A stretch of 8,501 nt of DNA from Thermoproteota archaeon. GTDB taxonomy: Archaea > Thermoproteota > Methanomethylicia > Methanomethylicales > B66-G16. Position 1 is the first letter of the stretch. Every line of letters starts with the position of its first letter. Below the pieces are notes generated by a model. It was not told the origin of the DNA and did not search any database. It saw only the letters and a list, made by a program, of their open reading frames with translations. Where the stretch lies: assembly GCA_003649085.1 (NCBI GenBank), contig QMQV01000063.1, positions 1-8,501 on the forward strand, in the 5' to 3' direction. Made by a program: the position numbers and the translations under genes. Below are positions 1 to 6,164 of the stretch, in pieces.

Positions 1-2
1 AA

Positions 3-419
3 AGAGAACTTCATGAACTCCAAAACGCTAAACCGCTTACACCACCTCAATTAAAAACGATACCCGTAGGAGGCTACGTAAAGAACCTGTTAAGCAGCTC
101 CATAGTCTTAGTTGGAGATGCCGCTGGAACAGTCGTACCTATCGATGGAGCAGGGATAATACCTGCTATGCTCTCCTCAAAAGCTGCTCTTAACTCCTTA
201 ATTTTTAAACGAGGAGCTTACAGAAGCTTCTTGGATAGATATCTGGGTTCGATGATTGAAAACGGGCTAGCCTACCGCAAGCTAGGAGAAAAACTCATTT
301 ACAGTAAGCTAGGATCAAAGCTTGTCAAAGCTTTAGCTACATCAAACTTAATTGAGAAGATCTTAAAGGCAAAGGACACATGGACTTTATGGCTTTCAAA
401 GCCGTTTAGCGCCACTTAA
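3..419 (+). CDS. Geranylgeranyl reductase family FAD-dependent oxidoreductase, C-terminal part
   Basis: The reading frame is open from the left edge of the window (first full codon at position 3) to a TAA at 417-419, so only the last 138 residues are present. The diagnostic segment is GDAAGTVVPIDGAGIIPAM (codons start at 114). This is the second FAD-contacting motif of the geranylgeranyl reductase / digeranylgeranylglycerophospholipid reductase family, in which GDAAG is followed by a P-x-x-G-x-GI stretch and an alanine-rich helix. Family members hydrogenate the double bonds of isoprenoid chains on archaeal membrane lipids, or of related prenyl groups. The ATG at 168 is an internal methionine after the FAD motif, not the real start. 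The next gene, a tetraether lipid synthase, begins 20-60 bases downstream on the same strand and supports a lipid role. The exact substrate cannot be assigned because the N-terminal Rossmann domain and most of the substrate-binding region lie outside the window. Confidence 0.75.
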   Translation, partial: RELHELQNAKPLTPPQLKTIPVGGYVKNLLSSSIVLVGDAAGTVVPIDGAGIIPAMLSSKAALNSLIFKRGAYRSFLDRYLGSMIENGLAYRKLGEKLIYSKLGSKLVKALATSNLIEKILKAKDTWTLWLSKPFSAT

Positions 420-423
420 AAAC

Positions 424-437
424 GTATTTATTTTACC
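424..437 (+). promoter_or_regulatory. Possible TATA promoter for tes
   Basis: The AT-rich run ATTTATTTTA (about 426-435) lies just after the stop of the upstream reductase gene. A TATA box here would place transcription initiation about 25 bases downstream, near 455-460. That point is after the ATG at 440 but before the ATG at 479, so this promoter, if real, favours the later start of tes. The T-rich run could instead be a transcription stop for the upstream gene, or the two genes may be cotranscribed. Confidence 0.35.
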
Positions 438-478
438 TAATGGAAAGCATCATAAGTAGTTTTTCAGCGGTGGAGTTA

Positions 479-1978
479 ATGCGGGTATTGAAGACGACAT
501 TCAGCTTATGCCCAGAATGCCTACGAGTTCTCCCAGCTACAATCTACGAACAAGATGGCAAAGTTTACATTAAGAAAACGTGCCCAGAACACGGAGAGTT
601 TGATGACTTATATTGGGGAGATTATGAGCTTTACAAGAAATTTGATGAGTGGTGGTTTGAAGGTAACGGCATAGAGAACCCTAGGACCAAAACTGAAAAA
701 GGGTGCCCCTTTGACTGCGGCATATGTCCACAGCATAAGACGCACACGATCTTGGCAATAATTGACGTGACTAACAGATGCAACATGAGATGCCCCATAT
801 GCTTCGCTTATACAGGCATGCCAGTATACGAGCCCAGCTTAGAGCAGATCAAGGAGATGCTGTACAATCTCAGAGCGAACAAGCCGCTACCAGCGCCAGC
901 TCTACAGCTTAGCGGTGGAGAACCTACCTTGAGGGACGACCTACCGGAGATCGTAAGGTTAGCTAAGGAGGCTGGTTTTAAGCACGTGGAGGTCAACACC
1001 AACGGGATTAGAATAGCCAAGGACATTAACTACTTCAAGAAGCTCATAGATGCCGGCATGTCGACGCTTTACTTACAGTTTGATGCTCTAAGACCTGAAC
1101 CTTACTATGTTTTAAGAGGGCTTAACGTACTACCCCTAAAGCTCAAAGTAATAGAAAATGCTAGGAAGCTTGGCTTTAGCAGCATTGTCTTAGTGGTCAC
1201 CTTAGCCAAGGGGGTAAACGACTCCGACGTAGGCGATATCATAAGGTTTGCGGCAGAAAACTCCGATGTGGTTCGATGCGTAAACGTTCAGCCAATATCC
1301 TTTGCAGGGGCTGGTAAGAGAGAAGACATTAAAAACATGAGGATAACGATACCAGATTTCTTAAAGCTCGTAGAGCAGCAAACTAATGGTCAGATAAAAG
1401 TAGAAGACTTTAGACCAGTAACTTGGCCAGTACCATTTGCAAGGCTCGCTGAAGTCCTTAAAGGTAAGTGCTATCCTGAGTTTACCATGAGCCCGCACTG
1501 CGGAGCAGCCACCCTCTTCATAGTTGAAGATGGAGGCAAAATAACTCCAGTAACGCGGCTTGCTGATGTAGATAAGTTTGCTAAAACACTTCTCAAGGCA
1601 GCCGAGGAATTATCAAGTGGTAAAAAGGTTAAAGGTAAGCTCAAAACGCTAAGTGCCTTGAGGTATATTAAGGGCAAGCTGCTGCGCCAAATGATTTTCG
1701 ACATTATAAAAAGCGGCACGTACGAGGCTTTAGGAAAATTCATGAGAAAGGTGGTCATGATAGGTTGCATGCACTTTATGGATCCTTGGAACTTTGACTT
1801 AGAGAGAATGAAGCGTTGTGCAATACATTACGCCACCGTAGATGGGAGAATCATACCGTTTTGCTCAATGAACAGTATTCACCGAGCAAGCTATGAAGCT
1901 AAGTATAGCATGCCATATGAACTCTGGCTAGCAAAGAGAAGAGAACAGCTAGCTCAAGCGGCAGCCGCTACAGCGTAG
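479..1978 (+). CDS. tes: Tetraether lipid synthase (Tes), radical SAM enzyme
   Basis: The product resembles the MJ0619/Tes family, which joins two phytanyl chains of archaeal lipids tail to tail to make GDGT or macrocyclic archaeol. From the ATG at 479 (499 residues) the features are: an N-terminal SLCPEC (C11, C14) and CPEHG (C35), a metal-binding region; GCPFDCGICPQHK (C76, C80, C83); the radical SAM motif CNMRCPIC (C101, C105, C108), which binds the S-adenosylmethionine cluster; SGGEPT near residue 145; and further cysteines at 331, 341, 430, 447 and 462. The last three lie in the family-typical GCMHFMDPWNFD...CAIHYA...FCSMN region. Known Tes carries extra iron-sulfur clusters plus a mononuclear iron, which fits this number of cysteines. 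An in-frame ATG at 440 would add 13 residues, but 479 has an upstream GGTGGAG (469-475) and starts just before the conserved SLCPEC. The gene ends in tandem stops TAG-TGA. The upstream neighbour is a prenyl-reductase-type flavoprotein, consistent with a lipid locus. Confidence 0.82.
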   Translation: MRVLKTTFSLCPECLRVLPATIYEQDGKVYIKKTCPEHGEFDDLYWGDYELYKKFDEWWFEGNGIENPRTKTEKGCPFDCGICPQHKTHTILAIIDVTNRCNMRCPICFAYTGMPVYEPSLEQIKEMLYNLRANKPLPAPALQLSGGEPTLRDDLPEIVRLAKEAGFKHVEVNTNGIRIAKDINYFKKLIDAGMSTLYLQFDALRPEPYYVLRGLNVLPLKLKVIENARKLGFSSIVLVVTLAKGVNDSDVGDIIRFAAENSDVVRCVNVQPISFAGAGKREDIKNMRITIPDFLKLVEQQTNGQIKVEDFRPVTWPVPFARLAEVLKGKCYPEFTMSPHCGAATLFIVEDGGKITPVTRLADVDKFAKTLLKAAEELSSGKKVKGKLKTLSALRYIKGKLLRQMIFDIIKSGTYEALGKFMRKVVMIGCMHFMDPWNFDLERMKRCAIHYATVDGRIIPFCSMNSIHRASYEAKYSMPYELWLAKRREQLAQAAAATA

Positions 1979-1990
1979 TGACACCTTTCG

Positions 1991-2006
1991 TCAAAAAGTT
2001 TAATGC
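1991..2006 (+). promoter_or_regulatory. Possible TATA promoter for nikR
   Basis: TCAAAAAGTTTAATGC in the 65-base gap after tes looks like a purine-rich BRE followed by a weak TATA box. A start site about 25 bases downstream would fall near 2025-2030 and give a short leader that includes GGGG (2031-2034) ahead of the TTG start at 2044. The match is modest, so cotranscription from tes is also possible. Confidence 0.35.
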
Positions 2007-2043
2007 TCTAAAGCCAAATATGAAAGAGAAGGGGTAGCTAAAA

Positions 2044-2472
2044 TTGTCCCCTCCAAATGGTGTAGCTAGAATAAGCATATCGCTACCCCAAGAGCTCTTG
2101 AAAAGCCTCGACGAGCTTGTAAAAAGATCTGGCTACGATAGGTCAAGAATTGTTCAACAAGCTATCAGAAATACAATATCTGAAATGGAGTGGCTACAAG
2201 CATCAGAAGAGGAAGTAGCTGGAGCTTTACTAACGCTATATGACCATACGGTAAGGGGGGCTGAGGACACGCTAACAGACTTGCAACATAGTTTTAGAGA
2301 TATTGTGCAGGGAGCTTTTCACATGCACTTAGACGATAAAAACTGCCTAGAGGCGATATTCGTGAGAGGGCGTATGAAAAGGGTTAAGGAACTACTTCAA
2401 CAAATTGAGGGTATTAAAAGTGTCAAACAAGTAAAGGTTTCAGTAATAGCGTCAAAGGTGATTACAACATAG
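2044..2472 (+). CDS. nikR: NikR-like nickel-responsive transcriptional regulator (CopG/RHH family)
   Basis: This 142-residue protein has the two-domain NikR layout. Residues 7-46 (VARISISLPQELLKSLDEL onward) form a ribbon-helix-helix DNA-binding domain. The rest is an ACT-like metal-sensing domain. All four high-affinity nickel ligands of E. coli NikR (His76, His87, His89, Cys95) have counterparts with identical spacing: H82 in LQHSF, H93 and H95 in FHMHL, and C101 in DKNC. NikR proteins are tetramers that bind operator DNA when nickel is bound and usually repress nickel uptake. The start is TTG at 2044, with GGGG about ten bases upstream; the in-frame TAG at 2035-2037 rules out an earlier start. 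It lies between tes and the complex I operon, and no nickel transporter or nickel enzyme gene is visible in the window, so its target is unknown. Autoregulation or control of a distant gene is the default expectation. Confidence 0.85.
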   Translation: MSPPNGVARISISLPQELLKSLDELVKRSGYDRSRIVQQAIRNTISEMEWLQASEEEVAGALLTLYDHTVRGAEDTLTDLQHSFRDIVQGAFHMHLDDKNCLEAIFVRGRMKRVKELLQQIEGIKSVKQVKVSVIASKVITT

Positions 2473-2479
2473 CGTAGGC

Positions 2480-2492
2480 TGAGGGCGCCTCA
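2480..2492 (+). other. Short GC-rich hairpin just after nikR
   Basis: TGAGG-GCG-CCTCA forms a perfect 5-bp stem with a 3-base loop, eight bases after the nikR stop codon. No T-run follows closely, so it is not a standard terminator. It could stabilise the end of the nikR mRNA or be a palindromic protein-binding site. Chance occurrence is possible. Confidence 0.3.
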
Positions 2493-2541
2493 CCATGTAA
2501 AAAGGGAAAAGATGTTTTGAGGAAAGTTTAACAAACGAAAA

Positions 2542-2577
2542 CTCTCTCAGCATAGACAAGTTAGAAAAATTAGAGAG
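2542..2577 (+). repeat. Imperfect inverted repeat upstream of the nuo promoter
   Basis: CTCTCT at 2542-2547 is matched by AGAGAG at 2572-2577, giving 6-bp arms about 24 bases apart, just upstream of the TATA box of the complex I operon. Arms separated by about two helical turns could be a regulator site, but they are short and of low complexity, so support is weak. Confidence 0.2.
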
Positions 2578-2582
2578 GGTCT

Positions 2583-2601
2583 CGTGCAAAAGCATATATA
2601 T
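2583..2601 (+). promoter_or_regulatory. TATA/BRE promoter of the nuo (complex I) operon
   Basis: CGTGCAAAAG followed by CATATATAT (TATA at about 2594-2601) is the best archaeal promoter match in the window. It is the only strong candidate in the 187-base gap ahead of nuoA. Initiation would be expected about 25 bases downstream, near 2622-2628. That leaves a leader of roughly 35 bases containing the nuoA Shine-Dalgarno AAAGGAG (2643-2649). The operon from nuoA to at least nuoL has no other gap large enough for a promoter. Confidence 0.65.
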
Positions 2602-2659
2602 CTTCAATTTTTAACTACCTAATATAACTCGCACATAAGGTTAAAGGAGCGCGCTTGTA

Positions 2660-3058
2660 ATGCAGCCTCCAATACCTATTTTCACACTACCCGATTACCT
2701 TGCTTTCTGGATCTTCGCGTTTCTCTTCCTAATAGTGATGTTATTAGGTCTGATACTTGGTAAAATATTGTCTAGGCTTTATGGTCCACATAAGAAAACA
2801 CCTTTTAAAGATGAAACCTTTGAATGCGGTCAGCTACCTTTCTCAGTAGCACAGGATCATCCTCTCGTCGGAGCTACTAGATACTTCGTTTATGCAGTAG
2901 CGTTTTTCGTAGTAGACGCGTTTGCTTGGATGCTATTGGCGTCAACAATAGCTACAACTACAGCAACTTGGGTTGCTCTTTTCGTTGCCTTTTACGTAAT
3001 AATAACTTTAGCTGGGCTATATTACTTGTTGAAGTTCATTAGCGAGGTGATAACCTAA
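2660..3058 (+). CDS. nuoA: Complex I subunit A (NuoA/FpoA-like)
   Basis: This is a small membrane subunit of 132 residues with three hydrophobic segments (about 14-37, 74-97 and 101-126), the usual NuoA topology. The loop between the first two carries the signature ETFECGQLPF (52-61, with Cys56), which in complex I lies near the quinone pocket. RYFVYAVAFFVVDAFAWM (74-91) corresponds to the conserved second helix of bacterial NuoA. Its Asp is kept (D86), but the Glu two positions later, part of the usual DVE motif, is Phe88. The ATG has Shine-Dalgarno AAAGGAG (2643-2649) and is the first gene after the TATA promoter. It ends in TAATG, where the TAA shares one base with the nuoB start codon. 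Confidence 0.9.
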   Translation: MQPPIPIFTLPDYLAFWIFAFLFLIVMLLGLILGKILSRLYGPHKKTPFKDETFECGQLPFSVAQDHPLVGATRYFVYAVAFFVVDAFAWMLLASTIATTTATWVALFVAFYVIITLAGLYYLLKFISEVIT

Positions 3059-3522
3059 TGAGTTTTCCAATAGGAAGAGTGATCCTTGGTCCTGTGGAGT
3101 TGGTTTTGAGAAAGGTGTTTGATTGGAGTAGGCACTACTCTCTATGGCCTGCACACTTCGTTACAGGATGTTGTAGTCCAGAGTTCATGCAAACAGCAGG
3201 TCCAAGATACGATATGGAGAGATTCGGCGTCTTGCCTTTGGCTTCGGTTAGGCAATCTGATGTGCTTATGGTTGTTGGGCTGGTTACTAAGAAGATGGCT
3301 AAGCGCATTAAGCTACTCTACGATCAGATGCCCGAGCCGAAGTACGTGATGGCGATAGGTGCGTGCCCTATAAGTAAAGGACCCTTCCGCGAATCTTACT
3401 CCATAGTTAGCTTAGATGAGGTAGTTCCTGTCGATGTCTACGTGCCAGGCTGTCCACCTAGACCAGAGGCTATCTTACATGGAGTAATGTTGCTACAGAG
3501 GCTTGTACTTGAGGGGCGCTAG
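3058..3522 (+). CDS. nuoB: Complex I subunit B (NuoB/FpoB-like), cluster N2 carrier
   Basis: This peripheral-arm subunit carries the terminal [4Fe-4S] cluster N2, which hands electrons to the acceptor. All four ligands are visible in the 154-residue product: the tandem pair C38-C39 in VTGCCSPEF, C103 in GACPISKGPF, and C132 in VPGCPPRPEA. YDMERFG (51-57) and YDQMPEPKYV (88-97) are also typical family motifs. The segment after the third Cys (PISKGPF) differs from the common bacterial GSCANxGG pattern. The start overlaps the nuoA stop by one base (TAATG), with GAGGTGA at 3044-3050 as ribosome-binding site, so the two are translationally coupled. The ligands and the neighbouring subunits make this a complex I type protein. 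A group 4 hydrogenase small subunit would be related but is excluded by the partner NuoD. Confidence 0.93.
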   Translation: MSFPIGRVILGPVELVLRKVFDWSRHYSLWPAHFVTGCCSPEFMQTAGPRYDMERFGVLPLASVRQSDVLMVVGLVTKKMAKRIKLLYDQMPEPKYVMAIGACPISKGPFRESYSIVSLDEVVPVDVYVPGCPPRPEAILHGVMLLQRLVLEGR

Positions 3523-3524
3523 CC

Positions 3525-3983
3525 TTGAGCGAAGAGGAGGTCATAAAAGCTATTAGTGAAAACTTCGGCGAGTTGGTAGTTGAATCTAAAGTTCTCAGAC
3601 CAAAAAAGGTTTCCATAACTGTAAAGCCAGAAGGCTTAGTATCAATAGCTACCTTCTTAAGGGATTCACTAGGCTTCGACCATCCACTAGGAGCTGGCGC
3701 CATAGATTACCCAGCTGAGAACAAGATACAGATGGTGTACTACATTTGGTCAATGAATAGGAGAATGCTCATCATGCTCAGAGCGGATACCCCTCGAGAC
3801 AATCCTCGACTGCCTACGCTATCAAGTGTATGGGATCAAATGAACTTACATGAGCGTGAAGCATGGGAAATGTTTGGAATAGTCTTCGAGGGTCACCCGA
3901 GGCTAGAGCACCTGCTTCTACCCGAAGACTGGGAAGAAGGTGTTTACCCCCTGCGTAAAGACTACAAGCTTCCCGAAAGGTGA
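3525..3983 (+). CDS. nuoC: Complex I subunit C (NuoC/FpoC-like, 30-kDa type)
   Basis: This 152-residue peripheral-arm structural subunit has the 30-kDa family signature near its C-terminus: HEREAWEMFGIVFEGHP (109-125) followed by PLRKDYKLPER (142-152). It carries no cofactor and pairs with NuoD. It is a separate gene here and not fused to NuoD as in some bacteria. The start is TTG at 3525, two bases after the nuoB stop, with GAGGGG at 3511-3516 as ribosome-binding site eight bases upstream; no ATG is placed to serve as an alternative near the N-terminus. The stop TGA overlaps the likely ATG of nuoD (TGATG). Confidence 0.92.
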   Translation: MSEEEVIKAISENFGELVVESKVLRPKKVSITVKPEGLVSIATFLRDSLGFDHPLGAGAIDYPAENKIQMVYYIWSMNRRMLIMLRADTPRDNPRLPTLSSVWDQMNLHEREAWEMFGIVFEGHPRLEHLLLPEDWEEGVYPLRKDYKLPER

Positions 3984-5089
3984 TGGTGGTGAGCGAAGCT
4001 AAGGAGATTATGAGGATAAGCTGGGGACCACAACACCCAATGAGTGGTCAATTTAGATTCATCTTGGAAACTGACGGTGAAAACGTCTACGAGATAATAC
4101 CCGACTTCGGCTTCACTCACCGAGGCATTGAGAAGATACTTGAATATCGTACTTTCGTCCAAGGAATAGTGCCCTTTGAGAGGCTAGCGATGGTCGACGC
4201 AGCTAACGTAGGTTTAGCTTATGTTAGGGCTATTGAAGACGCGGCTGGGATAGAGGTTCCCAAGAGAGCTCAATATATACGCACCATATTATGTGAGATA
4301 AGCAGGATCAACAGCCACTTATATGCCATAGGCTTAGCTGCTGAAGCAGCTGGAGGCTACCCCGCCATATTCCTATGGACTACGGCAGACCGAGAGCTCT
4401 TCTTAGATTTAGCTGAGATGCTGACTGGAGCTAGGTGGAGCTACGCTTTCTTCATACCCGGAGGTGTTAGGGCAGACATACCTGAAGGATTTAAGGAAAG
4501 GGCTTTGAAGGTCTTATCCTATTTTGAGAAAAGGCTCATAGCCTATCGAGATTCGTGGCTTGAAAACGAGATATGGTTAACGCGGTCTAGAGGTGTGGGA
4601 AGGCTTAGTGCTGAAGACGCGATAAAGCTTGGAGCAGCAGGTCCTTCTCTAAGAGGCTCTGGTGTAGAGCTTGATATGAGGAAAGAAGAGAAGTATGAGG
4701 CTTATGAGGAACTTAACTTCAAGGTAGCAGTTCAGAAAGAAGGCGATTGCCAAGCTAGGTTTATGGTCAGGTTCTTAGAGATGATCGAAAGTACAAAAAT
4801 CATTAGGCAAGCGCTCGAAAACCTCCCACCAGGACCTTTCAAGAAGCCTGTGCCGCCCAAGCTCCCCAAAGGAGAGGGCTTCGCCCGCGTTGAGACGGCT
4901 AGAGGGGAAATGGATGTCCACGTAATACTCGATGGTTCAGATAAGCCTTATCGCGTCAAGGTCTGTGCACCATCTTTTAGAAATCTCTACGTGATATCTA
5001 AACTACCTAAGCTTACGAAAATATTGGTAGCCGATGTCCCGGTTGTGATATGGTCTTTTGATCCATGGTATTTAGATGCTGATAGATGA
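3983..5089 (+). CDS. nuoD: Complex I subunit D (NuoD/FpoD-like, 49-kDa type)
   Basis: This is the 49-kDa subunit, which with NuoB forms the site where the lipid electron carrier is reduced. The 368-residue product shows WGPQHP (14-19), FTHRGIEKILEY (44-55), LCEISRINSHL and a C-terminal end at DADR, as in complex I. The two CxxC pairs that hold the NiFe centre in hydrogenases are absent (THRGIE and SFDPWYLDADR occupy those places), so it is not a hydrogenase. The loop after GPQHP is MSG where most complex I has xxHG, and M70 sits where the quinone-binding Tyr is expected (RLAMV versus RLDYV), so both known headgroup ligands are missing. The start is ambiguous: GTG 3980, ATG 3983, GTG 3986 and GTG 3989 are all in frame. 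ATG 3983 overlaps the nuoC stop as TGATG, while AGGTGA (3978-3983) would suit GTG 3989. Confidence 0.93.
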   Translation: MVVSEAKEIMRISWGPQHPMSGQFRFILETDGENVYEIIPDFGFTHRGIEKILEYRTFVQGIVPFERLAMVDAANVGLAYVRAIEDAAGIEVPKRAQYIRTILCEISRINSHLYAIGLAAEAAGGYPAIFLWTTADRELFLDLAEMLTGARWSYAFFIPGGVRADIPEGFKERALKVLSYFEKRLIAYRDSWLENEIWLTRSRGVGRLSAEDAIKLGAAGPSLRGSGVELDMRKEEKYEAYEELNFKVAVQKEGDCQARFMVRFLEMIESTKIIRQALENLPPGPFKKPVPPKLPKGEGFARVETARGEMDVHVILDGSDKPYRVKVCAPSFRNLYVISKLPKLTKILVADVPVVIWSFDPWYLDADR

Positions 5090-5095
5090 GAGGTG
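5088..5095 (+). promoter_or_regulatory. Ribosome-binding site deciding the nuoH start
   Basis: GAGAGGTG lies seven bases before the ATG at 5103 and downstream of the alternative in-frame ATG at 5076. This spacing supports 5103 as the true start of nuoH, which then lies 13 bases after the nuoD stop and does not overlap nuoD. Confidence 0.7.
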
Positions 5096-5102
5096 TATCG
5101 TG

Positions 5103-6155
5103 ATGGCCGAACTACCAATTCCGATACCTATACCGCTACCTGAATGGGTCGTTGAATTCATCGCGTTAAACTGGGAAACGTTGTTGAAGATCATTATAAT
5201 ACCCGGATTAGCGTTCATCTTGCTATTTGAACTTGTAGCCGTATGGTTTGAAAGAAAGTTTTTAGCTGATGCCATGTTGAGGATAGGTCCACTATACTGT
5301 GGTAGAGTTGCTGGATGGCTTCAGCTTATAGCAGATGCATTAAAGTTAACGGTTAAGGAGCTTTTTGCGCCAAAAGGAGCTCATAAAGTGCTCTTTTACG
5401 CAGTTCCAGTGTTTGCCCCCACGATTCCAGCGCTAGCTGTCGTGCTAATACCCTTTGGACCTGATTGGATTTTATTTAGAGCGGGAGGAGCTGGGCTTTT
5501 ACTGTTCTTTGCATTAACCTCGCTAATTCCTGTATTGACGATTTTAGCGGGTTGGGCTTCAAATAACAAGTACACGATTATAGGAGCTCTAAGATCAGCA
5601 TACCTCTACATAGCGGCTGAGATGCCGCTTTTCATAGCAGCCGCTGGCGTAGTGATACTCGCCGGCACATTTGACTTAGTTGAAATTGTTGAGTTGCAAA
5701 GTAAAATGTGGTTCGCTATTCCGCAATTCATAGGCTTCATAACATTCTTCATAGCAATGCTGGGTGCATCTGAAAGAGTGCCCTTCGACATCCCAGTTGC
5801 CGAACAGGAGCTTGTCTTAGGGTGGAGGACTGAGTATACGGGAATAGCCTTTGGTCTGCTGATGACCGTAGAATACGCCTGCTTACTCGCCTGGTCACTG
5901 CTCTTCATAACTCTTTACCTAGGTGGTTATCAAGGACCTCCAATACTCGGTCCAGGCACGGCTTCCGGCATATTCTGGATGTTGGTTAAGCTGGGGATCG
6001 TAGTTGCCATAGCTATCTTCCTAAGAGTCGTTTTCCCGCGGTATAGAATTGATCAGGCTTTAAGGCTTGGTTGGAGGTATTTAATCCCGTTAGCTTTACT
6101 CAACATATTCTTGACCTTAGCTATGAAGCCTTACATGTTAGCCTTGCTGAAATAG
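5103..6155 (+). CDS. nuoH: Complex I subunit H (NuoH/FpoH-like, ND1 type)
   Basis: This 350-residue, strongly hydrophobic protein is the membrane subunit that forms the entrance of the lipid-carrier tunnel and links the peripheral arm to the proton-pumping arm. Family hallmarks are FERKFLADAMLRIGP (49-63), GWLQLIADALKLTVKELFAP (71-90), GWASNNKY (150-157), AAEMPLF (171-177) and PFDIPVAEQELVLGWRTEYTG (from 227). In the last motif the usual PEAE is PVAE, with Val232 replacing a conserved Glu; E173 and the other acidic residues remain. The N-terminus has an unusual alternating proline run, PIPIPIPLP (5-13), ahead of the first helix. Start 5103 is chosen over 5076 because of GAGAGGTG at 5088-5095. 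The nuoI gene begins nine bases after the stop. Confidence 0.92.
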   Translation: MAELPIPIPIPLPEWVVEFIALNWETLLKIIIIPGLAFILLFELVAVWFERKFLADAMLRIGPLYCGRVAGWLQLIADALKLTVKELFAPKGAHKVLFYAVPVFAPTIPALAVVLIPFGPDWILFRAGGAGLLLFFALTSLIPVLTILAGWASNNKYTIIGALRSAYLYIAAEMPLFIAAAGVVILAGTFDLVEIVELQSKMWFAIPQFIGFITFFIAMLGASERVPFDIPVAEQELVLGWRTEYTGIAFGLLMTVEYACLLAWSLLFITLYLGGYQGPPILGPGTASGIFWMLVKLGIVVAIAIFLRVVFPRYRIDQALRLGWRYLIPLALLNIFLTLAMKPYMLALLK

Positions 6156-6164
6156 GGGGTTTGA

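Noticed and set aside
808..1026. Antisense open frames within tes and within the nuo genes (for example 808-1026, 1471-1770, 5606-5908, 7700-7960)
   Set aside because: They lie opposite strongly conserved coding sequence and show no family motifs.
2020..2037. ATG at 2020 as the nikR start
   Set aside because: It is in frame but meets a TAG at 2035 after five codons, so translation must begin at the TTG at 2044.
2521..2545. AGTTT/AAACT dyad in the nikR-nuoA spacer as a NikR operator
   Set aside because: The arms are only five bases in AT-rich sequence and do not resemble the known E. coli GTATGA-N16-TCATAC site.
3119..3349. Overlapping + strand open frame inside nuoB
   Set aside because: It is an alternative frame of a gene with intact cluster ligands and has no recognisable protein features.
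3058..5089. NuoB/NuoC/NuoD as parts of a group 4 NiFe hydrogenase
   Set aside because: NuoD lacks both CxxC pairs needed for the NiFe centre, and the set of A, J, K and L subunits in this order is that of complex I.
5076..5102. ATG at 5076 as the nuoH start
   Set aside because: It would overlap nuoD and has no good ribosome-binding site, while GAGAGGTG at 5088-5095 is well placed for the ATG at 5103.
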